Below are positions 1 to 8,291 of a stretch of DNA of 44,732 nucleotides, one piece after another. The translations under genes and the position numbers were made by a program. The DNA is from JAYQUR01 sp038133505 (GTDB taxonomy: Bacteria > Pseudomonadota > Alphaproteobacteria > MPNO01 > UBA830): the NCBI GenBank assembly GCA_038133505.1, contig JAYPTI010000009.1:1-44732 (forward strand). Reading direction: 5' to 3'. A model generated the notes under the pieces. It saw only the letters and a list, made by a program, of their open reading frames with translations. It did not search any database and was not told the DNA's origin. Positions within the stretch are counted from its first letter, which is position 1. Each line of letters opens with the position of its first letter.

Positions 1-50
1 GAGGCGTAGTCGTTGGGCTTCAGCGCTTCGACAGGTGCTTCGACGTTCAT
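1..50 (-). CDS. korB: 2-oxoacid:ferredoxin oxidoreductase beta subunit (5' end only)
   Basis: Only the first 16 codons are in the window; the gene runs off the left edge. The N-terminus reads MNVEAPVEALKPNDYA, and a strong ribosome binding site (TGGAGGG) lies just upstream inside the end of korA, four bases from the korA stop. The assignment rests on tight coupling to korA: in this family the beta subunit, which carries the thiamine diphosphate and Fe-S sites, is almost always the next gene. The residues visible do not identify the protein themselves. Confidence 0.7.
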   Translation of the reverse strand, partial: MNVEAPVEALKPNDYA

Positions 51-54
51 GTGA

Positions 55-1920
55 TTATCCCTCCACCCGCGAACGGATTTCCTTCTCCAGGGTCGAGACC
101 TTAAAGGGCTGACCGGAGATCTGGGTGATGCTTTCTGCCGGCACCAGGTACTTGGCGCGCAGCACGTTGACGAGCTGGCCGTTGTTCATTTCCGGCACCA
201 TGACCTTGTCGAAGCCGGCGAGCAGGTCGCCGAGGTTCTTCGGGAAGGGATGGATGTGGCGGATATGGATGTGCGAGACGTCCACACTGTCCTTGATGCA
301 GCGGCCGACCGCCTGGTTGATGGCGCCGAAGGTGGAGCCCCAGCCGACGACGGCGAGCTTGCCCTTGTCCTTGCCGAGCGCGACCTTCTGCTCCGGAATG
401 TCGTCGGCGATGCGGTCGATCTTCGCGGCGCGCACCTTGGTCATCCGGTGGTGGTTGGCGCTGTCGTAGGAGATGTGGCCCGAGTCGTAGTCCTTCTCGA
501 TGCCGCCGATGCGGTGCATCAGGCCCGGCGTGCCGGGGATCGCCCAGTTGCGCGCGAGGGTCTTCTCGTCGCGCAGGTAGGGGTGGAAGCCCTCGGGATC
601 GGTGCGGAACTCGACCTTGAATTCCGGCACGTCGTCGGCATCCGGGATCTGCCACGGCTCGGCCGCGTTGGCGAGATAGCCGTCGGTCAGCAGGATCACC
701 GGCGTCATGTACTTGGTCGCGAGGCGCACCGCCTCGATCGCCGTCTCGTAGCAGTCGCCCGCCGTGCAGGAGGCGACGACCGGCAGCGGCGTGTCGGCGT
801 TACGGCCGAAGACGGCCTGGTTGAGGTCGGACTGCTCGGTCTTGGTCGGCAGGCCGGTCGAGGGACCGCCGCGCTGGACGTTGACGATCACCAGCGGCAG
901 CTCGGTCACCAGCGCGAGGCCGATGGCCTCGGTCTTGAGCGCGACGCCCGGGCCCGACGACGAGGTGACGCCGAGGTTGCCCGCGTAGGCCGCGCCGATG
1001 GCGGAGCACACGGCCGCGATCTCGTCTTCCGCCTGGAAGGTCGTGACGCCGTACTGCTTCAGGTTGGTCAGCGTATGCAGCAGCGCCGACGCCGGCGTGA
1101 TCGGGTAGGAGCCGAGGAACAGGTTGAGGCCCGCCTTGTGCGCGCCCGTCACCAGGCCCCACGCGACGGCTTCCGTGCCGGTGACCGCGCGGTAGACGCC
1201 CGGCTGCACGTTGGCCTTCGGCACGACGTAGGCCTCGACGCCGGACGGCAGCTCGACCGTCTCGCCGTAGGCGTGGCCGGCGTTGAGCGCCGCGATGTTG
1301 GCGGCGGCGATGTTCGGCACCTTGGCGAAGCGGGTGTTCACCCAGTCGACCGTCGGCTGACGGTCGCGGTTGTACATCCAGCACATCAGGCCGAGCGCCC
1401 AGAAGTTCTTGCAGCGCGTCGCTTCCTTCGAGCTGACGCCGCAGTCGGCCACGGCCGCGTTGGTCAGCTTGTTGATCTCGACCTCGATGACGATGTGGTT
1501 GTCCAGCGTCCCGTTCTCGAGCGGGTTCGACGTGTAGCCGGCGCGCGCGATGTTGCGGTCGGTGAAGGCGTCGACGTTGACGATCACCGTGCCGCCCTTC
1601 GGCACGTCCTTCAGATGCACCTTCAGCGCCGCCGGGTTCATGGCGACCAGCACGTCCGGATCGTCGCCCGGCGTCTGGATGTCGTAGGACGCGAAGTTGA
1701 TCTGGAAAGCAGACACGCCGAACGTCGTGCCGGCGGGCGCCCGGATCTCCGCCGGGAAGTCCGGGAAGGTCGCGAGGTCGTTGCCCATCAGGGCGGTCGA
1801 CTGCGTGAACTGCGTGCCGGTCAGCTGCATGCCGTCGCCGGAATCGCCGGCAAAACGGATGACGACCGAATCTAGAGCTTTCCGCTCCCCCTTATCGGAG
1901 GAGGCGACGTTTGTGGCCAT
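55..1920 (-). CDS. korA: 2-oxoglutarate (2-oxoacid):ferredoxin oxidoreductase subunit alpha, gamma-alpha fusion
   Basis: A 621-residue protein with the gamma-type domain first (about residues 18-200, with RFAGDSGDGMQLTG and FPDFPAEIRAPAGT) and then the pyruvate-ferredoxin-oxidoreductase-like alpha domain (GSYPITPAS near 270, FQAEDEIAAV, TSSSGPG, NVQRGGPSTG, TKTEQSDL). This gamma-alpha fusion is typical of KorA in two-subunit enzymes that oxidise 2-oxoglutarate to succinyl-CoA and reduce ferredoxin in the cytoplasm. ATG at 1920 gives a full-length family member. It lies four bases upstream of korB and diverges from the Mo-hydroxylase/6-hydroxynicotinate-reductase operon. By analogy with KorAB feeding benzoyl-CoA reductase in Thauera, it probably supplies low-potential electrons to the neighbouring ring reductase. 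Substrate preference among 2-oxoacids cannot be settled from sequence alone. Confidence 0.93.
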   Translation of the reverse strand: MATNVASSDKGERKALDSVVIRFAGDSGDGMQLTGTQFTQSTALMGNDLATFPDFPAEIRAPAGTTFGVSAFQINFASYDIQTPGDDPDVLVAMNPAALKVHLKDVPKGGTVIVNVDAFTDRNIARAGYTSNPLENGTLDNHIVIEVEINKLTNAAVADCGVSSKEATRCKNFWALGLMCWMYNRDRQPTVDWVNTRFAKVPNIAAANIAALNAGHAYGETVELPSGVEAYVVPKANVQPGVYRAVTGTEAVAWGLVTGAHKAGLNLFLGSYPITPASALLHTLTNLKQYGVTTFQAEDEIAAVCSAIGAAYAGNLGVTSSSGPGVALKTEAIGLALVTELPLVIVNVQRGGPSTGLPTKTEQSDLNQAVFGRNADTPLPVVASCTAGDCYETAIEAVRLATKYMTPVILLTDGYLANAAEPWQIPDADDVPEFKVEFRTDPEGFHPYLRDEKTLARNWAIPGTPGLMHRIGGIEKDYDSGHISYDSANHHRMTKVRAAKIDRIADDIPEQKVALGKDKGKLAVVGWGSTFGAINQAVGRCIKDSVDVSHIHIRHIHPFPKNLGDLLAGFDKVMVPEMNNGQLVNVLRAKYLVPAESITQISGQPFKVSTLEKEIRSRVEG

Positions 1921-1936
1921 GGATCCTGTCCGAATA

Positions 1937-1982
1937 TTTATATGTGTACGAACTAACTATGATGACGTTTCTTCCCCGTCAA
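1937..1982 (-). promoter_or_regulatory. korAB promoter with operator-like site
   Basis: Read on the minus strand, TTGACG (1977-1982) is followed after 17 bases by TAGTTA (1954-1959). The operator-like TTCGTACACATA abuts it (TATGTGTACGAA on the plus strand, 1941-1952). The site resembles those at 2177-2190 and 12312-12326 and sits at almost the same distance from the -35 box. The remainder of the 336-base divergent intergenic region holds only the facing promoter at 2148-2194; I see no gene in it. Confidence 0.5.
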
Positions 1983-2147
1983 GCAGCGCTTCATGTTCCC
2001 CGAACCCTGCCGTTTTTTATTGTTCCGGTCAGGCAAGAAATTGCGCTGCGAGCCGCGCTTTATAACATGGCTGTCGAGTCTTTCACCCCCTAATCGTCGT
2101 GCGGCGCCCGCGGGGAAGTCTTGTCGGGACGGGCTGCGAAAGGGCGC

Positions 2148-2194
2148 TTGACAACGCCGCGTTTGTAATCGAATAATTGTATGTACACAAACAA
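2148..2194 (+). promoter_or_regulatory. Promoter of Mo-hydroxylase operon with TTGTATGTACACAA operator-like site
   Basis: TTGACA at 2148-2153 is followed 18 bases later by AATAAT (2172-2177). TTGTATGTACACAA (2177-2190) overlaps the -10 and the expected start point. The position suits a repressor site. The same arrangement, with the same 29-base offset from TTGACA to the motif, recurs at 12283-12326. The TTGT...ACAA ends recall sites of FCD-type GntR regulators, but that class assignment is inference. Confidence 0.6.
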
Positions 2195-2256
2195 ATTGTG
2201 ACGCGCCGATTTGAGCGCGACGCGTCGCAAGAAATTAGTCAGGGGAAGCGGCACCG

Positions 2257-3096
2257 ATGAGTTCCTATCTGAGACCGACCGAGCTTGACGAGGCGCTGCG
2301 CGCGCTGTCGGGCGGCGGCCTGACGATCGTCGCGGGCGGCACCGATTTCTATCCCGCCCATGTCGGCAAGCCGGTCGACGAGGACATCCTCGACGTGACC
2401 GCCATCCGGGGCCTCCGCGGCATAGAGAAACGCGAAGATCACTGGTTCGTCGGCGCGACGACCACGTGGACCGATCTGGTCCGTGCCGACCTGCCGGGCT
2501 GGTTCCGGTCGTGGAAGATGGCGGCGTGCGAAGTGGGCGGCGTCCAGATCCAGAACGCGGGCACGATGGTCGGCAACGTCTGCAACGCCTCGCCCGCGGC
2601 CGACGGCACGCCGTGCCTCGTCGCGATGGACGCCTCGGTGCGGCTCGCCTCGCTCGCAGGCGAGCGCGACGTGCCGGTGGCCGAGTTCGTGACCGGCAAC
2701 CGCAGGACGACGCGGCGGCCCGACGAGATGGTGCTGGGGCTCGTCGTTCCCGACATAGAGACGGACGCGACCAGCACGTTCCTCAAGCTCGGCGCGCGCA
2801 AGTATCTCGTGATCTCGATCGCGATGATCGCGGCGATCCTCGAGCCCGCCGCCGATGGCACCGTCGGGCGCTGCCGCATTGCGGTCGGCTCGTGCTCGGA
2901 GGTCGCCAGGCGTTTGCCGGACCTGGAAGCGGCGCTGGCGGGACGGAAAATCGAAAAAGGTCTCGCGGACATCGTGACCGGAGACCATCTCGCCGTGCTG
3001 TCGCCCATCGACGACGTGCGCGGCACCGGGGACTACCGCCGCGACGCCGCGCTGACGCTGGTGCGCCGCGCGCTCGCCGAACTCACGGACATATAG
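2257..3096 (+). CDS. FAD-binding subunit of a molybdopterin hydroxylase (CoxM/XDH-FAD family)
   Basis: A 279-residue protein matching the FAD_binding_5 plus CO dehydrogenase flavoprotein C-terminal architecture. It has an N-terminal VAGGTDFYP (about residues 26-34) and the FAD-contacting AGTMVGNVCNASPAADGTP (about 102-120). It would pass electrons from the Fe-S centres of the partner Mo subunit to the final acceptor. ATG at 2257 has a good site (AGGGGAAG) and begins MSSYLRPTELDEAL, as usual for the family. The next gene begins eight bases after its stop, so the two almost certainly form one enzyme. Context (6-hydroxynicotinate reductase downstream) suggests hydroxylation of a pyridine carboxylate such as nicotinate, but the substrate is inferred. 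Confidence 0.92.
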   Translation: MSSYLRPTELDEALRALSGGGLTIVAGGTDFYPAHVGKPVDEDILDVTAIRGLRGIEKREDHWFVGATTTWTDLVRADLPGWFRSWKMAACEVGGVQIQNAGTMVGNVCNASPAADGTPCLVAMDASVRLASLAGERDVPVAEFVTGNRRTTRRPDEMVLGLVVPDIETDATSTFLKLGARKYLVISIAMIAAILEPAADGTVGRCRIAVGSCSEVARRLPDLEAALAGRKIEKGLADIVTGDHLAVLSPIDDVRGTGDYRRDAALTLVRRALAELTDI

Positions 3097-3104
3097 AGGC
3101 TGGC

Positions 3105-5855
3105 ATGAGCATTTCCTTCACCCTCAACGGAAAATCCGTCTCGACCGCCGCCGGTCCCGTCAGGCGGCTCGCCCACGTGCTGCGCGACGATCTCGGCCAG
3201 ACCGGCACCAAGGTCGGCTGCGACGCGGGCGACTGCGGCGCGTGCACGGTCCTTCTCGACGGCGAGCAGGTCTGCGCCTGCATGGTGCCGGTCGCGCAGG
3301 CCGACGGCCGCGATGTCGTCACGGTCGAGGGGCTCGCCTCTTCGGACGGACGGCTCACCGATCTGCAGCGCGCGTTCCACGAATACGGCGCGGCGCAGTG
3401 CGGCATCTGCACGCCGGGCATGCTGATGGCCGCCGCCGACCTGTTCAAGCGCAACGGCACGCCGAGCGAGGAGGACATTCTCGACGCGATGGGCGGCGTG
3501 CTGTGCCGCTGCACCGGCTACCGCAAGATCGTCGACGCGGTGAAGCATGTGGTCCAGCCGAACAGCGTCGATTTCACGAACCCCGAGGCGGGCGCGGCGA
3601 TGGGCGCGCGGGCGCTCAAGACCGACGGGCTGCAGAAGCTCGACGGCACCGAGATCTACGGCGCCGACCGCGCGCCGGCCGATGCGCTGTGGCTCAGGAC
3701 CGTGCGCTCGCCGCACGCGAGCGCGACCTTCACGCTGGGCGATTTCTCCGCGCTGCACGCGAAGCATCCCGGCCTCGTCCGCGTCTTCACCGCCGCCGAC
3801 GTTACCGGCAAGAACGGCTACGGTGTCTATCCGCAGGTGAAGGACCAGCCCGCTTTCGCTGACGGCGAGGTCCGCTTCAAGGGCGAGACGGTGGTCGCGC
3901 TGGTCGGCTCCCACGACGCGGTCTACGGCATCCGCGACGAGGAGGTGCCGATCCATTACGAGCTCCGCGCGCCGATCTTCGGCTTCGACGCGGCGCTCGC
4001 CGAGGACGCGCACCGCATCCACGAAAATCACGAGCAGAACATCCTCGCTCATGGCTACGTGAAGAAGGGCGAGGCGGCCGACGCCATGAAGGGTGCGGAC
4101 GTCGTCGTCGAGGACAGCTTCGCGACCGGCTTCGTCGAGCACGCCTATATCGAACCCGAAGCGGGCTGGGCTCGTCGCGTCGGCGACCGGCTGGAGATGA
4201 CGGTCTCCACCCAGGCGCCCTACATGGACCGCGACGAGGTCGCCTCGATCCTCGGCATCGCGAACGAGGACGTCCGTATCATTCCGACCGCCTGCGGCGG
4301 CGGCTTCGGCGGCAAGCTCGATCTCGGCGTCCACCCGGCGCTCGCGGTCGCGGCGTGGCACCTCAACCGGCCGGTGCGCTGCACGTGGAACCGCATCGAA
4401 TCCATGGCCGCCTCGACCAAGCGCCACCCGTCGCGCATCACCGCGCGCTACGGCTGCACGAAGGACGGCGATCTCGTCGCCTACGAGATGACCGGCGACT
4501 TCAACACCGGCGCCTACGTCTCGTGGGGCCTGACGGTGAAGGACCGCGTGCCGGTGCACGCGACGGGGCCCTATTTCGTGCCGCACGTGGAAGCGAAGAC
4601 GCGCGCCGTCTTCACCAACGAGACGCCGGCGGGGGCGTTCCGCGGCTTCGGCATCCCGCAGGCCGCCATCGCGCACGACACGCTGATGGACATGATGGCC
4701 GAGACGATCGGCATGGACCCGCTGGAGTTCCGGCTGCGCAACGCGATCCGCAAGGGCCAGGAGACGGCAACCGGCCAGCGGCTCGACTATTCGGCCGGGC
4801 TCGACCAGTGCCTCGAGGCGCTACGCGCACCCTGGCAAAAGGCGCGCGCGGCGGCCGACGACTTCAACGCGAAATCCGACGGCGTGAAGCGCCGCGGCGT
4901 CGGCGTCGGCTGCATGTGGTACGGCTGCGGCAACACCTCGCTGTCGAACCCGTCGACGATGCAGGTCGGCCTCGCGCCCGACGGCACGGTCACGCTTTAT
5001 TCCGGCGCGCAGGATATCGGCCAGGGCACCAACACGACGATGGTCCAGGTCGCGGCCGACGGGCTCGGCATCCGGATGGACCAGGTGAAGCTGGTCTGGG
5101 GCGACACCGACCTGACCGAGGATGCGGGCAAGAGCTCGGCCTCGCGCCAGGCCTACGTCTCGGGCCGCGCGGCGATGATGGCCGGCGAGGACCTCCGCGC
5201 GCAGATCCTGCGGCTCGCCAACGTCGGCGACGACGCTGACATCGAGTTCGGCGCGGGCAAGCTCGTCGTCCGCGACGGCGACGCGGTCCGCGAGATCGAT
5301 CTCTCCGAGCTTCCGGCCGACAAGAAGGAAGGGAACGTCTTGCTCGGCCAGGCGACGTTCGATCCGCCCGCGACCATGCTCGACGAGCTGGGGCAGGGCG
5401 ATCCCTACGGCACCTACGGCTTCGGCGCCCAGGTCGCCGAGGTCGAGGTCGACACCGAGCTGGGGACCGTGAAGGTCCTCCACGTCTGGGCGGCGCACGA
5501 CGTCGGCGCGGCGATCAACCCGCTCCAGGTCGAGGGCCAGATCCACGGCGGCGTCGCGCAGGGGCTCGGCCTCGCGCTGATGGAGGAATATTTCCCCGGC
5601 CGCACCGAGAACCTGCACGACTACCTGATCCCGACCTTCGGCGACGTGCCGCCGATCGACGTCTACCTGATCGAGGACCCCGAACCGACGGGTCCCTACG
5701 GCGCCAAGGGTATCGGCGAGCCGGCGCTCATCCCGACGCCGCCCGCCATCTTCGGCGCCATCTATCACGCGACCGGCGTGCGCATGAAGCGCGCGCCCGC
5801 GACACCGGACCGTGTCCGCGCGGCGATCCTCGCCGCAAAAGGAGGAAAGTCATGA
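3105..5855 (+). CDS. Molybdopterin hydroxylase, fused [2Fe-2S] and Mo subunits (candidate nicotinate dehydrogenase)
   Basis: The 916-residue protein starts with two [2Fe-2S] domains. C39, C44, C47 and C59 form the plant-type cluster, and C99, C102, C134 and C136 the second (CX2C-X31-CXC). The Mo-cofactor domains follow from about residue 165 to the end, with CGGGFGGK, GAFRGFG and a C-terminal KGIGEPAL, whose Glu is the expected catalytic base. The order and length resemble the Desulfovibrio gigas aldehyde oxidoreductase Mop, but here a separate FAD subunit lies directly upstream. ATG at 3105 was chosen because the frame upstream is only the shadow of the FAD gene. Its stop overlaps the reductase start (ATGA). 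Hydroxylation of nicotinate or a related N-heteroaromatic to its 6-hydroxy form is the most likely role. A purine or aldehyde substrate remains possible. Confidence 0.9.
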   Translation: MSISFTLNGKSVSTAAGPVRRLAHVLRDDLGQTGTKVGCDAGDCGACTVLLDGEQVCACMVPVAQADGRDVVTVEGLASSDGRLTDLQRAFHEYGAAQCGICTPGMLMAAADLFKRNGTPSEEDILDAMGGVLCRCTGYRKIVDAVKHVVQPNSVDFTNPEAGAAMGARALKTDGLQKLDGTEIYGADRAPADALWLRTVRSPHASATFTLGDFSALHAKHPGLVRVFTAADVTGKNGYGVYPQVKDQPAFADGEVRFKGETVVALVGSHDAVYGIRDEEVPIHYELRAPIFGFDAALAEDAHRIHENHEQNILAHGYVKKGEAADAMKGADVVVEDSFATGFVEHAYIEPEAGWARRVGDRLEMTVSTQAPYMDRDEVASILGIANEDVRIIPTACGGGFGGKLDLGVHPALAVAAWHLNRPVRCTWNRIESMAASTKRHPSRITARYGCTKDGDLVAYEMTGDFNTGAYVSWGLTVKDRVPVHATGPYFVPHVEAKTRAVFTNETPAGAFRGFGIPQAAIAHDTLMDMMAETIGMDPLEFRLRNAIRKGQETATGQRLDYSAGLDQCLEALRAPWQKARAAADDFNAKSDGVKRRGVGVGCMWYGCGNTSLSNPSTMQVGLAPDGTVTLYSGAQDIGQGTNTTMVQVAADGLGIRMDQVKLVWGDTDLTEDAGKSSASRQAYVSGRAAMMAGEDLRAQILRLANVGDDADIEFGAGKLVVRDGDAVREIDLSELPADKKEGNVLLGQATFDPPATMLDELGQGDPYGTYGFGAQVAEVEVDTELGTVKVLHVWAAHDVGAAINPLQVEGQIHGGVAQGLGLALMEEYFPGRTENLHDYLIPTFGDVPPIDVYLIEDPEPTGPYGAKGIGEPALIPTPPAIFGAIYHATGVRMKRAPATPDRVRAAILAAKGGKS

Positions 5856-7381
5856 GCGAACAAGTGAAGGGCAATGCCGACGTCTGGTCGGAAACCAAGG
5901 CCGACGAAGCGAAGGGCGACGGGGTGATCACCTGCGACGCATGCCCGGTGCTGTGCCGCATCCGGCCCGGCAAGACCGGCGCCTGCGACCGCTACGGCAA
6001 CGTCGAAGGCACGCTGACCCGGATGGACCCGCTGGTGGTCACGCAGCAGATCGCGGACGAGAACGGCGAGCTGGTGCCGTTCCTGCCCGAGCAGGAGGAC
6101 TGGGACGGGTCGCTCAATTTCCAGTCGCCCTCGTTCGTCACGGGCGTCGGCGCGACCACGACCTATCCGGACTACAAGCCCGCGCCGTTCATCGTCTCGT
6201 CCCAGCATCACGGCGTCGACATGGTCACCGTCGTCTCGGAGGGCGTGTTCAGCTACTGCGGCGTCAAGGTGAAGATCGACACCGACCGCTTCATCGGGCC
6301 CGAGGCGGCGCCGGTGCGCGTCGGCGGCGAGCAGATCGGCCACGTGACGACCGCCGAATATGGCTCGCAAATGCTGGCGCTCGGCGGCGTCCACCACCTG
6401 ACGGGCGGCAGCAAGAAGGAAGGCAACGCGACCTGCCAGGCGATGCTCCAGCTCTGCAACAAGCACGAGATCGAGATGACCATCGACGGCGGCGCGACGC
6501 TCCGGGTTCAGGCGGGCAAACCGCCCGTCATCGACGGCGAGCAGGAAGAGCGCATGCGCGTCGGCTGCGGCTCCGCGACCATCGGCATGTTCGCGCTCCA
6601 GTGGCACGGCCATGCGGACGAGGTGATCGTGGTCGACGACCACATCACCGGCGTGCTGACCGAGCACCAGTCGGGCAAGCTGCTCGACATGTCGCCCGCG
6701 GGAATTCGCGTGCGCGGCCGCCGGTCGACGCCCGGCCGTTATTTCCAGGTTGCCGAGCCCGGCAGCGGCTGGGGCGGCACCGACATCACCGAGCCGCTGT
6801 CGATCATCGACAAGATCGAGCCCGGGGTCGCGTGGTCGGGGCTAAGGCTTCTCATGGTCAGCACGACCGGCGAGGAGCACGCCTACTTCATCCTCGACGA
6901 CGATCTGAAGCCGGTGCCGGCGGAAATGCCGGCGCCTCTCAAGGTCTCCGTCGACCGGATCGCCGAGAACTGCGAGCCCGCCCTCGCGACCGTCCTGTTC
7001 ATGGGCGGCGCCGGCGGCAGCCTGCGGGCGGGCGTCACCGTGAACCCCGTCCGTCTTACCCGCTCGGTGCGCGAGCTGCGGACGCGGGTGACCTGCGGCG
7101 GAGCGCCGGTCTACGTCTGGCCGGGCGGCGGGATCACGCTGATGGTGGACGTGACGCGGATGCCGGACAATTCGTTCGGCTACGTGCCGACGCCGGCGCT
7201 GGTCGCGCCGATCGAGTTCACCATGCCGCACGCGGAGTACGTCGCGCTCGGCGGCTACGAGGATCACATCAAGACGCTGGACGAGGCGCTGAAATCCGGG
7301 CTTCGGGCCGTCAAGCCGCTGGCGTGGCAGGGCAACAACCCGTGGCCGCTGGCCGAGCGGATGGCGCTCGAGGACACCTGA
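5852..7381 (+). CDS. hnr: 6-hydroxynicotinate reductase-like Fe-S flavoprotein
   Basis: A 509-residue protein (roughly 54 kDa) recognised as the 6-hydroxynicotinate reductase family of the Eubacterium barkeri nicotinate pathway. That enzyme uses reduced ferredoxin to convert 6-hydroxynicotinate to 1,4,5,6-tetrahydro-6-oxonicotinate. The N-terminus carries a four-Cys cluster motif, C28, C31, C35 and C45 (CDACPVLC, then GACDRYGN), suited to a [4Fe-4S] cluster. Other cysteines are C136, C195, C202, C239, C374 and C415. A DGGAT sequence (212-216) resembles the end of ApbE flavinylation motifs. There is no membrane segment, so it is cytoplasmic. It overlaps the Mo-hydroxylase stop by four bases and is followed by the ApbE-like UPF0280 gene. 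KorAB, divergent upstream, is a plausible ferredoxin reductant. Family assignment is from memory of the sequence type; the exact substrate could be another hydroxypyridine carboxylate. Confidence 0.82.
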   Translation: MSEQVKGNADVWSETKADEAKGDGVITCDACPVLCRIRPGKTGACDRYGNVEGTLTRMDPLVVTQQIADENGELVPFLPEQEDWDGSLNFQSPSFVTGVGATTTYPDYKPAPFIVSSQHHGVDMVTVVSEGVFSYCGVKVKIDTDRFIGPEAAPVRVGGEQIGHVTTAEYGSQMLALGGVHHLTGGSKKEGNATCQAMLQLCNKHEIEMTIDGGATLRVQAGKPPVIDGEQEERMRVGCGSATIGMFALQWHGHADEVIVVDDHITGVLTEHQSGKLLDMSPAGIRVRGRRSTPGRYFQVAEPGSGWGGTDITEPLSIIDKIEPGVAWSGLRLLMVSTTGEEHAYFILDDDLKPVPAEMPAPLKVSVDRIAENCEPALATVLFMGGAGGSLRAGVTVNPVRLTRSVRELRTRVTCGGAPVYVWPGGGITLMVDVTRMPDNSFGYVPTPALVAPIEFTMPHAEYVALGGYEDHIKTLDEALKSGLRAVKPLAWQGNNPWPLAERMALEDT

Positions 7382-7400
7382 GCCGATTGAGCCCGGGCCG

Positions 7401-8268
7401 ATGTCCGCTCCCCAGGCCGCGCTGCTGCCCGACGGGCGCAGGCTGCACCTGCAGCACGGGCCGATCGACCTCGTGATCGAGGCGTTCGGCGCGCGCGAGG
7501 AGGTGGGCGCGGCATACCGGCAGGCGCGGGACCGCTTCGAGACGGTGCTGTCGGAGCTGGTCGGGGAACTCGGTCTGCTGCAGACGCCGGTCCGCGAACC
7601 GAGGCCGGAGCCCGAAGGCCCCGTGGCGCGCAGGATGATCGAGGCCGTCTGGCCGCACCGCGAGACGTTCGTCACGCCGATGGCGGCGGTGGCGGGCGCG
7701 GTCGCCGACGAGATCGCGGACGCGCTGGTCGAAGGCCGCGATCTGGAAAAGGCCTACGTGAACAACTCGGGCGACATCGCCGTCCGGCTGTCGCCCGGCG
7801 CGGAGCTGCGGCTCGGGATCGTGGGCGAGGTGTTCCGCCCGTCGATCGACGGCACCGCGCTGCTGACCCACAACCGANNNNNNNNNNGTGCGGGGCGTGG
7901 CGACGAGCGGCTGGCAGGGACGGAGCTGGTCGTTCGGCATCGCCGACGCGGTCACCGTGATCGCGCCCACGGCCGCGGCGGCGGACGTCGCGGCGACGCT
8001 GATCGCCAACGCGGTCGACGTCGACCATCCGGCCATCGAACGCGCCCCGGCAAGCTCGCTCGACGATCAGACAGATCTCGGCGACCGGCTGGTCACCGTT
8101 GCGGTCGGCGACCTTGACGCGGCTTCGCGGGGCGAGGCGCTCGACGCGGGCGAGGCGGTCGCACAGGACATGATCCGACGCGGGCTCGCTGCCGGCGTCG
8201 TACTGACACTGCAGCAGGACATGCGGGCGGCCGGCGACGTGCCGGCGGCGCTTCCCGCATCCGCCTGA
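7401..8268 (+). CDS. UPF0280 family protein (ApbE-like), interrupted by an assembly gap
   Basis: Two reading frames on either side of a 10-N gap join into one UPF0280 protein. The N-terminal part has ALLPDGRRLHLQHGPIDLVI and the conserved YVNNSGDIAVRL (about residues 117-128). The C-terminal part has VRGVATSGWQGRSWSFGIADAVTV. The frame changes by one base across the gap only because the number of Ns is arbitrary; probably one to three codons are missing. The family is related to ApbE FAD:protein FMN transferases, whose NNSGD and SGW stretches bind flavin. Its place directly behind the 6-hydroxynicotinate reductase suggests it attaches flavin to that enzyme; this is inference. The ATG at 7401 has only a weak ribosome binding site, so translational coupling is likely. 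Confidence 0.85.
7878..7887. other. Assembly gap (10 N) inside the UPF0280 gene
   Basis: Ten Ns between the codons for LTHNR and VRGVATSGW. Protein-family continuity shows the real gap is very short and a multiple of three bases, so this is not a frameshift in the organism. Confidence 0.95.
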
Positions 8269-8291
8269 AAATTCAAACGGAGGAAAGAGAC

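Noticed and set aside
250..1875. Long open frame on the plus strand opposite korA
   Set aside because: It is an antisense shadow of a gene with high third-position GC; its protein is Arg/Asp/Val-rich without any family signature, while korA on the other strand is unambiguous.
2466..3104. Extension of the Fe-S/Mo protein upstream to 2466
   Set aside because: The first 213 codons are an out-of-frame reading of the FAD subunit gene. The real start is ATG 3105, where the ferredoxin-like domain begins.
5812..7476. Open frame of 554 codons overlapping the 6-hydroxynicotinate reductase
   Set aside because: It is a second frame of the same DNA with Arg-rich, low-complexity protein and no motifs.
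7401..8268. UPF0280 gene as a frameshifted pseudogene
   Set aside because: The frame change coincides exactly with the 10-N gap of arbitrary length, and both halves match one family end to end.
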